Shown: positions 7,396 to 16,442, counted from the first letter of the stretch. The stretch: 64,000 nt of DNA from JBFJWU01 sp041623475 [NCBI: bacterium] (GCA_041623475.1 JBFJWU010000001.1:1-64000), one strand, 5' to 3'. A program made the numbers and translations. Notes: a model not told the origin generated them from the letters alone.

Positions 7396-8727
7396 TCAGC
7401 CAGGAGCGACACAGACGCGGTTCCGGCCGGTGTTTTTGGCATCATACAGGGCGCTGTCGGCCCGGGACTCCAGGTTTTGCCAATCTTCCCCGTCGGCAAA
7501 TTGCGCGATACCGCAACTTACCGTGATCGAAAAGGTCTCTGCGCCAGCCTCGAAAAGTATTCTGGATGTGTCTTCGCGAATTCGCTCGACGATCTTTCCG
7601 GCGGCGACGGCATCCTGGTCCGGAAAGACAACCATGAACTCTTCGCCACCAAGGCGTCCAACCAGATCACCGGCTCGAATCCCGCGGGACAGCAACCGGG
7701 CAAATGCCCGCAGGACCCGGTCGCCGATCGGATGACCCCATTTGTCGTTGACCTGTTTGAAATGGTCAATATCAAAAATTGCGATCGACAGCGATCCCCC
7801 TTTGCGAATCGTTCGCTGCAATTCAAGACCGCCGTATGACCGAACGCTGGACGCGTTCAGAACAGCCGTCAGGCCGTCGATCGAGGTCATTTTTCGCAGT
7901 TGGCGTGCCCGGTCCAACTGGCCCCGCACAACTGCGCGCAGTTGCTGTATTCCCATGCTTTTGTCCAGAAAAACAGCGCCGCCGGTCTGAACCGCCTTCT
8001 GTTTTGTATCGTCGTCCACACCACCCGTCAGAAAAATAAAACGGGTCAGGTTGAAGGCACCTGTCTGGATTATGGCTTCGGCAATCTGTATGCCATTTGC
8101 ATTCGGCAGGCCAATGTCCATCAGGACCACGGCGGGATCAAAGTCTGTCGCTGTTGCAAGCGCCTGATAGGGATCCTGTTCAACCCTGACATCGATGCCT
8201 AACCGACCGAGGACCCGGCGCACGATCACTGCATAGTCATAGTCATCATCAACCAGCAGAACCCTGGGTCGATCGTCGGCAACCATCGGCATCATTTGCA
8301 GAAGCAAATCGACAATCGTCTCGACCTCTTCGCCGGCGGGCACGAATGCGCGGCTTCCCAGCTGTACGGCGCGCAGACGTTCGGCAAACGAGTCAACTGG
8401 CGAAACCATTATCGAGGCTGCGGACACGAAGTTGGCCATCAACTTCCCCCACACGGCCCGGGTTTCATCAGTCTCACCGATCTGGTCCAGGCCCGCGATC
8501 ACCACATCAGGCTCGACACCACGACTGGCAACAGCCAGGGCATCCAGTGACACAAAATGCCGGACCGAGTACCCTGCTCCACGCAATGCGACCGGAAGGT
8601 TTCCGCGAACATATTCATCGCGTAACAGTACATACACGGTTGGAACGCGGGCTTCCACCCTGGTCGTCGTCGCGGTACTACTGCCATTCGGCAGTTGTTG
8701 GGTAAGATGCATGGATATTACCGACAC
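7396..8727 (-). CDS. Diguanylate cyclase with tandem receivers (REC-like, REC, GGDEF)
   Basis: A 443-residue c-di-GMP synthase. Residues about 28-150 resemble a receiver (VPTVYVLLRDEYVRGNL) that has lost the acidic pocket; residues 155-270 form a complete receiver (VLLVDDDYDYA, phosphoacceptor in VVLMDIGLP, Lys in FLDKSM); residues 285-440 form a GGDEF domain with active site GRLGGEEF and an inhibitory RxxD site (RAGD) five residues earlier. This is the PleD-like arrangement. The start is GTG at 8727, with an ATG at 8712 as alternative. It is divergent from the Hpt gene, only 29 bases away, so the two may share control. Confidence 0.88.
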   Translation of the reverse strand: MSVISMHLTQQLPNGSSTATTTRVEARVPTVYVLLRDEYVRGNLPVALRGAGYSVRHFVSLDALAVASRGVEPDVVIAGLDQIGETDETRAVWGKLMANFVSAASIMVSPVDSFAERLRAVQLGSRAFVPAGEEVETIVDLLLQMMPMVADDRPRVLLVDDDYDYAVIVRRVLGRLGIDVRVEQDPYQALATATDFDPAVVLMDIGLPNANGIQIAEAIIQTGAFNLTRFIFLTGGVDDDTKQKAVQTGGAVFLDKSMGIQQLRAVVRGQLDRARQLRKMTSIDGLTAVLNASSVRSYGGLELQRTIRKGGSLSIAIFDIDHFKQVNDKWGHPIGDRVLRAFARLLSRGIRAGDLVGRLGGEEFMVVFPDQDAVAAGKIVERIREDTSRILFEAGAETFSITVSCGIAQFADGEDWQNLESRADSALYDAKNTGRNRVCVAPG

Positions 8728-8756
8728 AGTTCAATCTTTCGTTATGGTGGCTACTG

Positions 8757-9077
8757 ATGACCGACCGAGACACTTCACTGGAACCGATTCCCGTAACCGT
8801 TGATCCGGACCTCGCAGACCTGGTCCCGACATACCTGGAACGCAGGCGCGCAGATGTCACAGACCTTCGCAAGGCCGTCGCTGGCCGAGATGCCGCGACG
8901 GCGCAGACGCTTGGTCATCGGATGAAAGGCACGGGTGCCAGTTACGGATTCGCGGAAATCACAACGACAGGTGCCCGAATCGAAGAAGCGGCAAAAAACG
9001 AGGATTTCACCGAAGTTGCGTCTGCGACTGACGAACTTGAATCCCTCCTGGGCCGTTACCGGATTGTTGATACGTAG
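8757..9077 (+). CDS. Histidine phosphotransfer (Hpt) protein
   Basis: A 106-residue stand-alone Hpt protein. The signature GHRMKGTGASYGF holds the phosphorylatable His (near residue 59), and the C-terminal helices (ATDELESLLGRY) complete the expected four-helix bundle. Hpt proteins shuttle phosphate from the receiver of a hybrid kinase to a response regulator. The hybrid kinase at 2389-3885 and several free receivers nearby are plausible partners, though none is proven. It is divergent from the PleD-like gene and converges with the REC gene at 9088, leaving ten bases between the stops. Confidence 0.85.
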   Translation: MTDRDTSLEPIPVTVDPDLADLVPTYLERRRADVTDLRKAVAGRDAATAQTLGHRMKGTGASYGFAEITTTGARIEEAAKNEDFTEVASATDELESLLGRYRIVDT

Positions 9078-9087
9078 GTACATTGGT

Positions 9088-10386
9088 TCAGGAGAACACC
9101 CGCCAGCCACGGCGACGGGCAATGTTTTCCAGCATGCGAGCTGAGTTTGGCAGCGGTGGACTGGTGGACTTCGCCGCGATCCAGTTCTGCTCTTCATCGG
9201 CGCGAACGGCAATAATCCCGGCCAGCGGGGAGCCATCGGATGACTGGCCATCAGGATTGACAAAGGTCGCAGTGTAGGGTGCCGCGTCCTTCAGGGTCGT
9301 CGAGATCACTTCGGCAAGCGAATCGCCTGACCCGGGAAGCGTTTTCATTACGGCATCATCCTCGATCAGGATTCCAGCAGCGCCAAGGCACTGCGAAACC
9401 TGTCCAGCCCAGGCATTGAGCCCGGAACGATGCAGTTCACTGAGTTCGGAAAGTTCGGTTTCCAGGTAGGACGCGGTTCGTTGCATCAAGTCGTGGTACC
9501 CGAACACCGTTTCGAAAACCGCACGAAAGAAACTCGCCAGCTGATTCAATAACTGGACCTCCCACTGGGCAAACGGAGTCTGCGTACCTGTGCGGGCCAG
9601 CATCCAGACGATGTCACGGCGCTGGAATTCAAAACGCAATGGGACAAATGCCATGTGGTGGCGGTTCCAGGCACGAAACAACGGCCCGGTCAGCGTCGTG
9701 GATCCGGCCTCGAATGCAACCGTTTCCACGTTTCCGACAATGCCCTCGAACTCGCCCGACTCGTCCATCAAACGGGCATTCTGCCACTTCGTCCCCAGGC
9801 CACGATTGGCAACAACCCGCCAGACCAGGCTGTCTGCCACCCGGACCAGGACCCCCGCCGAGTTGGTCTTGAACAAGGCCTCAATCTGGTCACCGACGTA
9901 GTCGTAAAATGCAGTAACCGACGGCAGGCTGCCTTTGGATATCTGGTCGAAATACCACTCCTGCAAAAGGAGCATGTTCAACTGCGCCGCCCGTATTCCC
10001 GACACCTGCCGTTTGCGTGCAAATGTCTGGACCGCGTTTTCCTGGACAACATTGAACAACGGAAACGGCAGCGGTTTCGGCATGAAAAAGTCAGCGGCCA
10101 TCGTTTCCGCGTGCGCCCCCAGTTCATCGTCAGCGACGCCGCTGATCAGGACGATCGAAATATCCTTGTTGGCCTGTCGCAGGTATTCGGCTGCTTCGTG
10201 GCCGGTTTCGCCGCCCAGGTCGTAATCGACAAACGCAACCGGAGTATTGTCGAAATTTTCGTCTGAATTCTTCAGTTCGGCAATCGAGCTGAACGTCAAC
10301 GCCTGTCGTTCAATCTTCTGGCAGAAACGCTCGATCAGTGCACAAAACGACGGGTCGTCGTCAATTACCAGAAATTTGTCGGACAT
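9088..10386 (-). CDS. Response regulator with a GAF-like output region
   Basis: A 432-residue protein from the ATG at 10386. The receiver spans about residues 1-125 (FLVIDDDPSF, phosphoacceptor in VAFVDYDLGG, Ser in IVLISGV, Lys in FFMPKPLP). The remaining 300 residues have no catalytic motif; their pattern, including VGDQIEALFKTNSAGVLVRV and WMLARTGTQTPFAQWEVQLLNQLASFFRAVFE, suggests a GAF-like sensory or scaffold domain followed by a second small domain. The frame is open further upstream, but the sigma-54 promoter at 10447-10462 points to the start chosen here, with a leader of about 50 bases. The output function is unknown. Confidence 0.75.
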   Translation of the reverse strand: MSDKFLVIDDDPSFCALIERFCQKIERQALTFSSIAELKNSDENFDNTPVAFVDYDLGGETGHEAAEYLRQANKDISIVLISGVADDELGAHAETMAADFFMPKPLPFPLFNVVQENAVQTFARKRQVSGIRAAQLNMLLLQEWYFDQISKGSLPSVTAFYDYVGDQIEALFKTNSAGVLVRVADSLVWRVVANRGLGTKWQNARLMDESGEFEGIVGNVETVAFEAGSTTLTGPLFRAWNRHHMAFVPLRFEFQRRDIVWMLARTGTQTPFAQWEVQLLNQLASFFRAVFETVFGYHDLMQRTASYLETELSELSELHRSGLNAWAGQVSQCLGAAGILIEDDAVMKTLPGSGDSLAEVISTTLKDAAPYTATFVNPDGQSSDGSPLAGIIAVRADEEQNWIAAKSTSPPLPNSARMLENIARRRGWRVFS

Positions 10387-10446
10387 AGGAATTGCCTGCT
10401 TTCTTCCGGGATCGGTCACGCGACCCGCCGGGTCTGGGCGAATAGT

Positions 10447-10462
10447 TGCAAGAGCTGTGCCA
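10447..10462 (-). promoter_or_regulatory. Sigma-54 promoter for the REC-GAF-like gene
   Basis: On the minus strand the sequence reads TGGCACAGCTCTTGCA, matching TGGCACG-N4-TTGCW at all but one base with correct 12-base GG-to-GC spacing. Transcription would start near 10436, about 50 bases before the ATG at 10386. It stands back to back with another sigma-54 promoter at 10469-10485. Confidence 0.85.
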
Positions 10463-10468
10463 TTATTT

Positions 10469-10485
10469 TCGGCACGCATCTTGCT
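10469..10485 (+). promoter_or_regulatory. Sigma-54 promoter for the REC-cyclase gene
   Basis: The plus strand reads TCGGCACGCATCTTGCT: GGCACG, four bases, then TTGCT, with only the first T of the -24 element changed to C. The start of transcription would be near 10496, about 30 bases before the ATG at 10526. Only six bases separate it from the opposing promoter. Confidence 0.78.
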
Positions 10486-10525
10486 CGTATTGGCATGTTG
10501 TTCATTTTTACACAGGTTGTGCCCG

Positions 10526-11584
10526 ATGGATCTCAATAAACCCAAGCTGGAAACCGGAACCGTACTGGTTGTTGACGACAGCCCTGATTCACGTTCATTG
10601 ATGCGGCGGTATCTGGAATTGGACGGGCACACGGTTGAAGAAGCTGTCGACGGGCTGGATGCCCTGCAGAAGATGTCCTATCTGCGAGCCGATGTGATCC
10701 TGATGGATGTCGATATGCCAAAAATGGACGGCGCACGTGCACTGCGTCAGATCAAGGATAACGATGCGCTCCGGACTGTTCCGGTCATCATGATGTCAGC
10801 CCACGAGTCCCGTGAAATCGCGCTGGAATGCATTCAGTTTGGTGCAGACGACTACCTGGACAAGCCGGTATCCCGCTCTGTGCTGGAGGCCCGTTTGCAG
10901 AATTGCCTGCGACGCAAACGAATGATCGATCGACTGGACCGCAAGCTTGTTTCGGCGAATCGCGACCACGCCCGCGCCCGCGAAGTCCTGCAGGCGATCC
11001 TGCCGCCGCGGATTGTTGAAGAGGTACTGTCGATTGGACACGTTCCGCCCCGCAGTCACGACGAAGTTGCTGTGATGTTTTGCGATGTGGTTGGCTTTAC
11101 GTCGTTCTGCAATCGCAACGATGCCGAAACTGTCGTTGCAAACCTGCAACAACTTACCGCATTGTTCGATTCAGTTGCGCAACGGCACGGTGTCGAAAAA
11201 ATAAAATCAATGGGCGATGCATTTCTTGGCGCCGCAAACCTGCTGCAACCCGCTCCGGATCCGGTCCTGAATTGCGTCCGCTGCAGCATCGATATGCTTC
11301 GCGAAAGTGCTGGACTTCGACATCCGTGGCACCTGCGAATCGGGATTGCACTGGGTCCACTGGTGTCCGGGATCCTTGGCGATCGAAAATTCCTGTTTGA
11401 TATCTGGGGTGACACCGTCAACCTCGCCCAAAGGATTGAATCGTCCGCCAATCAGGATTCAATTTGCGTCAGTGAACTGGCCTGGTTGAGCCTGAATGGC
11501 AACTGCCGGGGACGATCCAGGGGATCCGTTTCGTTAAAAGGTGTCGGTGAGGTGCAGGTTTTCCAGATCGACGGACTGGTCTGA
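10526..11584 (+). CDS. Response regulator-adenylate cyclase (REC-class III cyclase)
   Basis: A 352-residue protein that couples two-component input to cyclic nucleotide output. Residues about 12-130 are a receiver (VLVVDDSPDS, phosphoacceptor in VILMDVDMPKMDG, Lys in YLDKPV), followed by a coiled linker and a class III cyclase domain from about residue 180: first metal Asp in MFCDVVGFTSF, second in MGDAFL, substrate-binding Lys in VEKIKSMGD, and the adenine-recognising Asp and transition-state Asn/Arg in FDIWGDTVNLAQR. These residues favour ATP over GTP, so cAMP is the expected product. The ATG at 10526 lies behind the sigma-54 promoter; the longer open frame upstream would cover that promoter. 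Confidence 0.88.
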   Translation: MDLNKPKLETGTVLVVDDSPDSRSLMRRYLELDGHTVEEAVDGLDALQKMSYLRADVILMDVDMPKMDGARALRQIKDNDALRTVPVIMMSAHESREIALECIQFGADDYLDKPVSRSVLEARLQNCLRRKRMIDRLDRKLVSANRDHARAREVLQAILPPRIVEEVLSIGHVPPRSHDEVAVMFCDVVGFTSFCNRNDAETVVANLQQLTALFDSVAQRHGVEKIKSMGDAFLGAANLLQPAPDPVLNCVRCSIDMLRESAGLRHPWHLRIGIALGPLVSGILGDRKFLFDIWGDTVNLAQRIESSANQDSICVSELAWLSLNGNCRGRSRGSVSLKGVGEVQVFQIDGLV

Positions 11585-11592
11585 GGTCTGGC

Positions 11593-12942
11593 TCAGTCCT
11601 GGCGCATTTTCCGATACAACGTCGAACGATCGACCCCCATCCGTCCAGCGGCGACCTGACGCTTGCCGCCACAATCGTCGATAATGCGTTCAATATGGCG
11701 CTGTTCAAACAACTGGACAGCGTCCGCCAGGTTATCCGGATAATCAACCACATTTGCAGAATCGGCATTTGCGGTGGAGCCGATTTCGAAAGGCAGGTCT
11801 TCACGTTCGATTAAATCTGAACGTGCAAAGATCAATGCGCGTTCGATGACGTTTCTCAATTCCCGGACATTTCCAGGCCACGCGTGGGCAACCAGCGCTG
11901 CCATCGCGTTATCCGAGATTCCCGATGTGCTCGAATTGGTTTCATGATGGAGCAATTGGAAAAAATGTCGGGCCAGGACAGGAATATCGCCGATTCGATC
12001 CCGTAACGGCGGCAGCGACAACTGCACCACGTTCAGTCGATAAAACAGATCCTCCCGGAACCGCCCCTGGCCAACCATCTGCTGCAAGTCCTGGTGTGTT
12101 GCGGCAACGACACGCACGTCAATCTGGCGACTGGCAGTTGCCCCCAGCCGCTGGATATTGCGTTCTTCGAGAACACGCAACAACTTTGCCTGGACGGCAA
12201 GCGGCATGTCACCGATTTCGTCCAGAAACAGGGTCCCGCCGTCGGCCAGTTCGATTAACCCCTGTTTCGCCTCGGCTGCGCTTGTAAACGCACCTTTTTC
12301 GTAACCAAACAATTCGGACTCGATCAGGTCATCCGGCAAAGCTGCACAATTAATGGCAACAAACGGACCATCCGCGCGATCACTGACGTCGTGGATCGTT
12401 CTGGCCAGGACTTCCTTGCCCGTACCGGTTTCACCAAGAACCAGGATCGAGGTACCGGTCGGGGCCACCCTGGCAACCAGTTCCCGAACCTCTTCCATGG
12501 CCGAAGAATCGCCAATCAACCCAGTCGTTGATCCCAGGCGACTGACCTCACGGCGCAGCGCCGAGATTTCCCGACGATTGCGAGCCTCGCTGCCAAGACG
12601 GTCGAGTCTCTTGTTAAACTCGTCCTGGTCGACGGGCTTCGTAATATAGTCGATCGCTCCCAGGCGCATTGCCTCGACAGCTCGATCAACCGAATCTTCG
12701 GCCGTAATCATGATTGTCGCAATCTCGGGCGCTGTTTCGGTGATCCAGGACAACACGTCCAAGCCGGATTCGTCAGGCAGGTTCAGGTCGAGGACAACGA
12801 CATCGGGAACAGATTCGGCCAATATCCTGCGGGCTTGTGCGCCGGATTCGGCGTGTTGGACGAGAAAATCCAGACGGGTCATCCATCCGGATACCAGCGA
12901 ACGAAAATCAGGATCGTCTTCGACAATAATACCGGTGCGCAC
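11593..12942 (-). CDS. NtrC-family sigma-54 activator
   Basis: A 449-residue enhancer-binding protein: receiver (1-120; IIVEDDPDF, phosphoacceptor in VVVLDLNLP, Lys in YITKPVDQ), AAA+ domain (about 140-375) and a Fis-type helix-turn-helix at the C-terminus (GGKRQVAAGRMGVDRSTLYR). The AAA+ part has Walker A GETGTGKE, Walker B GGTLFLDEIGD and the arginine-finger region (FREDLFYRL). The loop that touches sigma-54 reads GAFTSA instead of GAFTGA; the contact Thr is kept. It is the only complete sigma-54 activator in the window and therefore the leading candidate to drive the three sigma-54 promoters nearby. Its 3' end lies nine bases from the cyclase gene. Confidence 0.92.
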   Translation of the reverse strand: MRTGIIVEDDPDFRSLVSGWMTRLDFLVQHAESGAQARRILAESVPDVVVLDLNLPDESGLDVLSWITETAPEIATIMITAEDSVDRAVEAMRLGAIDYITKPVDQDEFNKRLDRLGSEARNRREISALRREVSRLGSTTGLIGDSSAMEEVRELVARVAPTGTSILVLGETGTGKEVLARTIHDVSDRADGPFVAINCAALPDDLIESELFGYEKGAFTSAAEAKQGLIELADGGTLFLDEIGDMPLAVQAKLLRVLEERNIQRLGATASRQIDVRVVAATHQDLQQMVGQGRFREDLFYRLNVVQLSLPPLRDRIGDIPVLARHFFQLLHHETNSSTSGISDNAMAALVAHAWPGNVRELRNVIERALIFARSDLIEREDLPFEIGSTANADSANVVDYPDNLADAVQLFEQRHIERIIDDCGGKRQVAAGRMGVDRSTLYRKMRQD

Positions 12943-13034
12943 GGCGTGTTCAGCCCTGTAAGTTGCAAACAGTTTGAGTCATGAAAAGCAGACTAGCAGA
13001 TCTGGGTCCAGCAACAAAAAAGATGTTCGACAGC

Positions 13035-13052
13035 GCTGCCCGGCTGGGCAGC
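13035..13052 (-). terminator. Weak terminator-like hairpin after pilT
   Basis: A perfect seven-base inverted repeat (GCTGCCC, loop of four, GGGCAGC) lies 15 bases beyond the pilT stop. A T-rich stretch follows only about 13 bases later on the minus strand, so this is at best a weak intrinsic terminator. Confidence 0.35.
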
Positions 13053-13066
13053 CTTAACCCTGCGCG

Positions 13067-14266
13067 TCAGATGCGCTCGATTTCGAAGTCGTCGCCGCCG
13101 CCGCCACCGCCACCGCCAGCATCACCACTGCCATCGTCGCCACCACCATCAAAGTCGCTCCACGCCTCGTCGCTGGTGCCGCCGACGCCCGATACCCGCA
13201 ATTTGAAATCGTCCGGATTGGACGATTGGCGCAGGGCCTCCTCGAACGAGATCAGACCCTGTTTGAGCAATTTCATCAACGACTGGTCGAATGTCTGCAT
13301 TCCGTAGGTTGTGTGGCCTTTGGAGATCGCATCGTGGATCTCGCGAGTCCGTTCTGGATCGATGATCAGTTCGCGAATCCGATGGGTGACCCGCATGATC
13401 TCCAACGCCGGGACCCGCCCCTTGCCGTCCGTCGTCGGCACCAGTCGCTGGCTGATGACCGCCCGCAGGATCGAGCCCAGCTGCAGGCGAACCTGTTTTT
13501 GCTGGTATGGCGGAAAGACAGACACGATCCGGTTGATCGTTTCGGTTGCGTCCATTGTGTGCAGGGTACTCATGACCAGATGGCCGGTTTCGGCAGCGGT
13601 CAACGCCGTTTCAATGGTTTCAAAGTCGCGCATCTCACCGACCAGGATGACATCGGGGTCCTGGCGCAGCGCGCTCTTAAGTGCCCCGGCAAATGACAAC
13701 GTATCAACCCCGACCTCACGCTGGTTGACGATTGATCGTTTGTCCCGGATCAGGAACTCGACCGGGTCCTCGACCGTCATGATGTGCCGGGTTTTGCGGC
13801 TGTTGATGTAATCAATCAACGCCGCCAGCGTCGTCGACTTGCCGGAACCAGTTGTCCCCGTAACCAGAACCAGACCGCGTTCCTCGTTGCCGATTTTTTC
13901 CAGGACCGGCGGCAGGTTCAACGATTCGAAATTCTGGATCGCAAATGGAATGACACGAAAGACAACACCGATTGTCCCGCGCTGCTGGAAGACGTTGACA
14001 CGAAAACGCCCGAGCCCCGGAACACCATACGCCAGGTCAATTTCGTGACTGCGCTTGAACTCTTCTTTCTGGGCAGGATTCATGATGCCCAGGGCCATCT
14101 TGGTCACTTCGTCCGGCGTCAGGCGTTTCGCATTCTTGAGGGGCACCAGCGCACCGGTAATACGGAACATCGGCGGCAGGCCGGCCTTCAGGTGGATGTC
14201 ACTGGCACCGCCCTTGAGGGCAATCTTCAGGACATTATTGAGGTCCAGTGCACCGCCTTCGCTCAT
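13067..14266 (-). CDS. pilT: Type IV pilus retraction ATPase PilT
   Basis: Hexameric cytoplasmic motor that depolymerises type IV pili and drives twitching motility and DNA uptake. A 399-residue protein with the PilT N-terminal signature ([11 protein letters not shown]), Walker [11 protein letters not shown], the Asp box (TVEDPVEF), Walker [13 protein letters not shown] and the His box ([10 protein letters not shown]). The C-terminal retraction motif reads [18 protein letters not shown]. About 35 extra residues at the C-terminus are almost all Gly, Asp and Glu and are unlike standard PilT. It is translationally coupled to recA: its ATG overlaps the recA stop by four bases. No other pilus gene lies in the window. 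Confidence 0.93.
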   Translation of the reverse strand: MSEGGALDLNNVLKIALKGGASDIHLKAGLPPMFRITGALVPLKNAKRLTPDEVTKMALGIMNPAQKEEFKRSHEIDLAYGVPGLGRFRVNVFQQRGTIGVVFRVIPFAIQNFESLNLPPVLEKIGNEERGLVLVTGTTGSGKSTTLAALIDYINSRKTRHIMTVEDPVEFLIRDKRSIVNQREVGVDTLSFAGALKSALRQDPDVILVGEMRDFETIETALTAAETGHLVMSTLHTMDATETINRIVSVFPPYQQKQVRLQLGSILRAVISQRLVPTTDGKGRVPALEIMRVTHRIRELIIDPERTREIHDAISKGHTTYGMQTFDQSLMKLLKQGLISFEEALRQSSNPDDFKLRVSGVGGTSDEAWSDFDGGGDDGSGDAGGGGGGGGDDFEIERI

Positions 14267-15315
14267 TTGGCTGCTTCCTTCTTGGCCGGTTTGCCCTCGG
14301 TCACGGGCGCCGGATCAGCGGGTGCCGACATGCCGACGTGTTCACGGACCTTGGCATCGATTTCGCGAATCAAATCGCCGCCTTCTTCTAATTGCGCGAC
14401 GACGTTGTCCCGTCCCTGGCCCAGGCGTTCGCCACCATAGCTGTACCAGCTGCCAGACTTTTCAACGATGTCCATTTCGACCGCCAGGTCCAGTACATCG
14501 CCCGCGTAATTCACGCCGGTGCCATAGAGTATGTCAAATTCGCATGTCTTGAACGGGGGCGCGACCTTGTTCTTGACGACCTTGACGCGGGTCCGGTTGC
14601 CAGTGACTTCTTCACCGCGTTTCAACGCACCGATACGGCGAATATCCAGGCGAATGCTGGAATAGAACTTGAGCGCGTTGCCACCTGTTGTCGTTTCCGG
14701 ACTGCCAAACATGACACCAATTTTCATCCGAATCTGGTTGATAAAGATAATCGTCGATCCCGAGCGGGAAACCGCTGCCGTCAGCTTGCGCAACGCCTGG
14801 CTCATCAAGCGGGCCTGCAGGCCGACATGATGGTCACCCATTTCGCCTTCAATCTCGGCCCGCGGTGTCAACGCGGCAACCGAATCAACGACGACCAGGT
14901 CAACAACGCCACTGCGCACCAGATGTTCGGTAATTTCCAGCGCTTCTTCGCCGGTATTCGGCTGGCTGACGACCAGGTCTTCAGTATTGACACCCAGTTT
15001 GCGGGCATAAGACACGTCCAGCGCGTGCTCGGCATCGACAAATGCGGCGACACCGTCCATCTTCTGGATCGATGCGACAGCCTGCAAGGCCAGGGTTGTC
15101 TTGCCACTGGACTCGGGTCCATAGATTTCGATCACCCTGCCGCGCGGTAATCCGCCCACGCCCAGGGCAATATCCAGGGACAGGCTGCCAGTCGAAATGA
15201 CGGGGATCTCAGGCAGGGCTTCGGCATCTCCAAGACGCATAATCGCGCCCTTGCCGAACTGTTTTTCGATTGACTGCAGGGTCAGGTCTAGGGTTTTCTT
15301 CTTTTGGTCATCCAC
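14263..15315 (-). CDS. recA: Recombinase RecA
   Basis: A 350-residue RecA, the ATP-dependent strand-exchange protein of homologous recombination and co-protease of the SOS response. Visible motifs: Walker [10 protein letters not shown] (near residues 65-73), the linker VDAEHALD, Walker [11 protein letters not shown], loop L1 with [23 protein letters not shown] leading into loop L2, and the C-terminal LGQGRDN segment. The Ala/Pro/Lys-rich tail is typical. I searched the 188 bases upstream for an SOS operator and recognised none with confidence. The ATGA overlap with pilT makes the pair an operon. Start: ATG at 15315. Confidence 0.97.
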   Translation of the reverse strand: MDDQKKKTLDLTLQSIEKQFGKGAIMRLGDAEALPEIPVISTGSLSLDIALGVGGLPRGRVIEIYGPESSGKTTLALQAVASIQKMDGVAAFVDAEHALDVSYARKLGVNTEDLVVSQPNTGEEALEITEHLVRSGVVDLVVVDSVAALTPRAEIEGEMGDHHVGLQARLMSQALRKLTAAVSRSGSTIIFINQIRMKIGVMFGSPETTTGGNALKFYSSIRLDIRRIGALKRGEEVTGNRTRVKVVKNKVAPPFKTCEFDILYGTGVNYAGDVLDLAVEMDIVEKSGSWYSYGGERLGQGRDNVVAQLEEGGDLIREIDAKVREHVGMSAPADPAPVTEGKPAKKEAAK

Positions 15316-15503
15316 CGATTGTATGTCCTGTAATCCGGGGCAACTGGGCCCGTTTACCTGATTCCCAAACGGGAACTGGCATCCATTTTAGCAGGCTGCG
15401 CGATAAATCCCATGGTTTTGACAAGGGCCGACCCGAACGGCTTGCGCGGTCCGGCAAACGACGACTAACATGGCGCGGTTGGCTATAGTCGGGGATCTGA
15501 ATA

Positions 15504-16442
15504 ATGAAAAAAATAGCGATTACCGGGTGCTCGGGATACTACGGGCGGAAACTTGTTGCGGCGTTACGCGCAGCCCAGCCGGATGTCAGGATCCTGGGCC
15601 TGGATATTTCCAAACCGACCGACAATGCGCCGGACGACTTCGTTGAAATAGATGTGCGCAGCGGCGGCCTCCTGGATCCGGTCAAGGCGTTCAAGCCGGA
15701 TACCCTGATTCACCTGGCGTTTATCGTCAACCCGATGCACGACGAAGCCCTGATGCATTCAATCAACGTCGACGGCACGCGCAATCTGCTGGAAGTGGCC
15801 GGGCAGGTCAAGCCGAAGCGACTGCTGGTCGCCAGCAGCGCCACTGCGTACGGTGCCTGGCCCGACAACCCGCTGCCGATCAAAGAGTCCTGGCCGACCC
15901 GGGCTCGACGGGAGTTTCTGTATGCGGCGGACAAGGCAGACCTGGACCACATGGTCGCGGATTTTTCCAGCCGCAACCCCGGGATCAAGGTCAGCTGGAC
16001 CCGGCCCTGCATTATTTACGGCCCCGGCGTCGAGAACTACCTGAGCCGCATGATCGTCGGTCAACCGGCCACGATCCTGGCCGACGGCTACGACCTGCCA
16101 ATCCAGTTTGTCCACGAGCAGGACGTCGTCGATGCGACAATCCTGATCCTGCAGAAAAATGCCACGGGACCGTTCAATGTGGCGCCGCCGGACTGGGTTC
16201 ACATGTCGGATCTGGCCAGGATTATGGGCAAGAAAATCGTCAAACTTCCCTTTGCGGTCATGTATGGACTGGCGTGGACGATGTGGAAGCTGAGACTGAA
16301 AGATGCCGAAGCCCCGCCCGGCACGCTTTATTTCTTCAAATACCCCTGGGTTATCCGCCCCGAACGCCTGATCGACGAGCTGGGATATGAATTCAAGTAC
16401 AGCACCCTCCAGACGTTCCACGCCATGCTGGACAGCCGGTAG
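15504..16442 (+). CDS. NAD-dependent epimerase/dehydratase (extended SDR)
   Basis: A 312-residue Rossmann-fold enzyme of the extended short-chain dehydrogenase family. The nucleotide-binding motif ITGCSGYYGRK begins at residue 6, the active-site Ser region is LLVASSATAYG, and the catalytic pair is YAADK (Tyr and Lys spaced YxxxK). Family members act on nucleotide sugars or small ketones; the substrate cannot be told from sequence. A hydrophobic stretch near residue 250 (FAVMYGLAWTMW) suggests membrane contact. It is divergent from recA, with 188 bases between, and followed by about 500 bases without a gene. Confidence 0.85.
   Translation: MKKIAITGCSGYYGRKLVAALRAAQPDVRILGLDISKPTDNAPDDFVEIDVRSGGLLDPVKAFKPDTLIHLAFIVNPMHDEALMHSINVDGTRNLLEVAGQVKPKRLLVASSATAYGAWPDNPLPIKESWPTRARREFLYAADKADLDHMVADFSSRNPGIKVSWTRPCIIYGPGVENYLSRMIVGQPATILADGYDLPIQFVHEQDVVDATILILQKNATGPFNVAPPDWVHMSDLARIMGKKIVKLPFAVMYGLAWTMWKLRLKDAEAPPGTLYFFKYPWVIRPERLIDELGYEFKYSTLQTFHAMLDSR

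Noticed and set aside
15316-15503. A possible SOS operator before recA
   Set aside because: No palindrome matching a LexA site known to me was found; operators differ between lineages, so absence is not proven.
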